Shown: piece by piece, positions 5,872-6,723 of the stretch
Numbering within the stretch: the stretch's first letter is position 1
How the letters are laid out: every line of letters begins with the position of its first letter
Source of the DNA: Deltaproteobacteria bacterium
GTDB taxonomy: Bacteria > Desulfobacterota > Syntrophia > Syntrophales > UBA2210
Direction of reading: 5' to 3'
Assembly: GCA_011056825.1 (NCBI GenBank)
Contig: DSBH01000090.1
Coordinates: 1-6,723, forward strand
DNA: 6,723 bases
Notes under the pieces: model-generated
Seen by the model: the letters and a program-made list of their open reading frames with translations, nothing else
What the model was told of the DNA's origin: nothing
The model's database searches: none
Translations under genes and position numbers: made by a program

Positions 5872-5901
5872 ATTATAACTGAAGCATTCGCCGCGGGGCA
5901 A
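5872..5901 (-). promoter_or_regulatory. Predicted promoter giving a near-leaderless DUF2905 mRNA
   Basis: On the minus strand TTGCCC (5901-5896) and a perfect TATAAT (5877-5872) are 18 bases apart. Transcription would start at about 5865-5862, at or within a few bases of the ATG at 5862. A second -10-like hexamer, TATACT (5868-5863), directly abuts the ATG. Confidence 0.5.
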
Positions 5902-5931
5902 GTCCAACCGGCGAAGCACCTGCGCAAACTG

Positions 5932-6723
5932 TCAGTCCCACTGAAAGGGGGCTTCCTTTCCAAAATCGGGGACCCTGTCGACAGCGTCGACCTGCTGGAC
6001 GAAAAGATACTCGAAACCGAGGTCACGTGCCTCATCCACCACGCACTCGTATTCGTCCTTCGCGACGCGCCTCCCGAGAAGCGTGTCGTCCGCCACGGCG
6101 GGTATCGGCGTATATTGCGCCATGAGACTCAGCGGGATGGACTTCGACACATGTCGTGCCAGAAGTCTCACAACGGCGAGACTGTTGTCCACCATACCCG
6201 GCAACACCAGGTGGCGCACGATAATCCCCGCGGTCGCCACGCCGTTTCGAAGGCTCAAGCCTTCACCGACCTGCCGTACCATGATCTTCAGAGAAGCAAG
6301 CGCTCGTTCCGCGTAGTCGGGCGGAGCCCCAAGGCGTCGCATCACCGCGGTGTCGGCGTATTTAAAATCGGGAAGATACACATCGATGATTCCGTGAAGG
6401 CACTCGATGACCTCTGCGCTTTCATAGCCGCCGCAGTTATAAACAAGCGGAAGAGACAGCCCCCGGTCGAGCGCCCTGCCGACGCCCCGCACGATGCCCG
6501 CGACATGGGATGTTCCTGTTACAAACTCGATATTATGGCAGCCGAGTTTCTGAAGGTGCAGCATCATGTCGGCCAGTTCGTCCGGCGAGGCCGGACGTCC
6601 CCGGACGGAATGGCTGATCTGGTAATTCTGACAATATGAACAGCGCAGGTTGCAGGATGAAAAAAATATCGTACCCGCCCCTCTTGTTCCGGACAGGGGC
6701 GGTTCTTCACCATGATGGGGCAG
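5932..6723 (-). CDS. Radical SAM protein, PflX/COG1313 type, N-terminus cut by window edge
   Basis: The frame is open from the right edge to a TGA at 5934-5932, giving 263 residues; the N-terminus lies outside. Near the start of the visible part, EEPPLSGTRGAGTIFFSSCN leads into the radical SAM cluster motif CNLRCSYC (cysteines at fragment residues 24, 28 and 31; bases 6631-6654), which should bind a 4Fe-4S cluster for reductive cleavage of S-adenosylmethionine. YNCGGYE, DVYLPDFKY, MVRQVG, RHLVLPGMVDNS and MAQYTPIP follow in the order seen in COG1313 proteins, often called putative pyruvate-formate-lyase activating enzymes (PflX). The true substrate of this group is unknown to me, and no pyruvate-formate-lyase gene is visible. 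Many relatives have a TPTHY-like segment where this one reads TGTSHV. The DUF2905-type gene follows on the same strand. Confidence 0.88.
   Translation of the reverse strand: MPHHGEEPPLSGTRGAGTIFFSSCNLRCSYCQNYQISHSVRGRPASPDELADMMLHLQKLGCHNIEFVTGTSHVAGIVRGVGRALDRGLSLPLVYNCGGYESAEVIECLHGIIDVYLPDFKYADTAVMRRLGAPPDYAERALASLKIMVRQVGEGLSLRNGVATAGIIVRHLVLPGMVDNSLAVVRLLARHVSKSIPLSLMAQYTPIPAVADDTLLGRRVAKDEYECVVDEARDLGFEYLFVQQVDAVDRVPDFGKEAPFQWD

Noticed and set aside
6115..6639. Plus-strand open frame of 174 codons
   Set aside because: It is antisense to the radical SAM gene, which has the CxxxCxxC motif and conserved blocks in the opposite frame.

Overview
This 6.7-kb window looks like ordinary housekeeping sequence from a Gram-negative bacterium of moderately high GC content. 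LolA implies an outer membrane. The long-type branched-chain aminotransferase, the PflX-like radical SAM protein and the DUF2905-type membrane protein together suggest a deltaproteobacterial (Desulfobacterota-like) anaerobe, but that placement is inference from gene content and protein style only. No rRNA, tRNA, CRISPR array, transposase or phage gene was seen. No stretch longer than 300 bases lacks a gene.

Left block, minus strand: glutamate racemase (murI, start about 1930) is followed by moaC (molybdenum cofactor synthesis) and then, 5 bases further on, by a membrane protein with a PH-like domain that runs off the left edge. moaC and the PH-like gene look co-transcribed. A good sigma-70-type promoter lies between murI and moaC, so moaC probably does not depend only on murI transcription. 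Right of murI, 1931-2067 holds two back-to-back promoters driving murI leftward and the comM/yifB-type AAA+ ATPase gene rightward. The ATPase gene probably starts at a TTG at 2068 behind a very strong ribosome binding site.

Centre, plus strand: the ComM/YifB-like ATPase, a branched-chain amino acid aminotransferase (ilvE) and the periplasmic lipoprotein carrier lolA lie in the same direction, separated by 120-base and 147-base gaps that contain stem-loops. The gap before lolA also carries a small degenerate 12-bp tandem repeat.

Right block, minus strand: a PflX/COG1313-like radical SAM protein, cut by the right edge, is followed by a small DUF2905-type membrane protein. The latter appears to have its own TATAAT promoter so close to the start codon that its mRNA may be leaderless. 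Its 3' end faces the 3' end of lolA with only 6 bases between the stop codons.

I found no convincing new multi-gene system. The points most worth following are start-site and promoter arrangements, the 12-bp repeat with its hairpin after ilvE, and the two less-characterised proteins: the PH-like protein behind moaC and the radical SAM protein with its DUF2905 neighbour.
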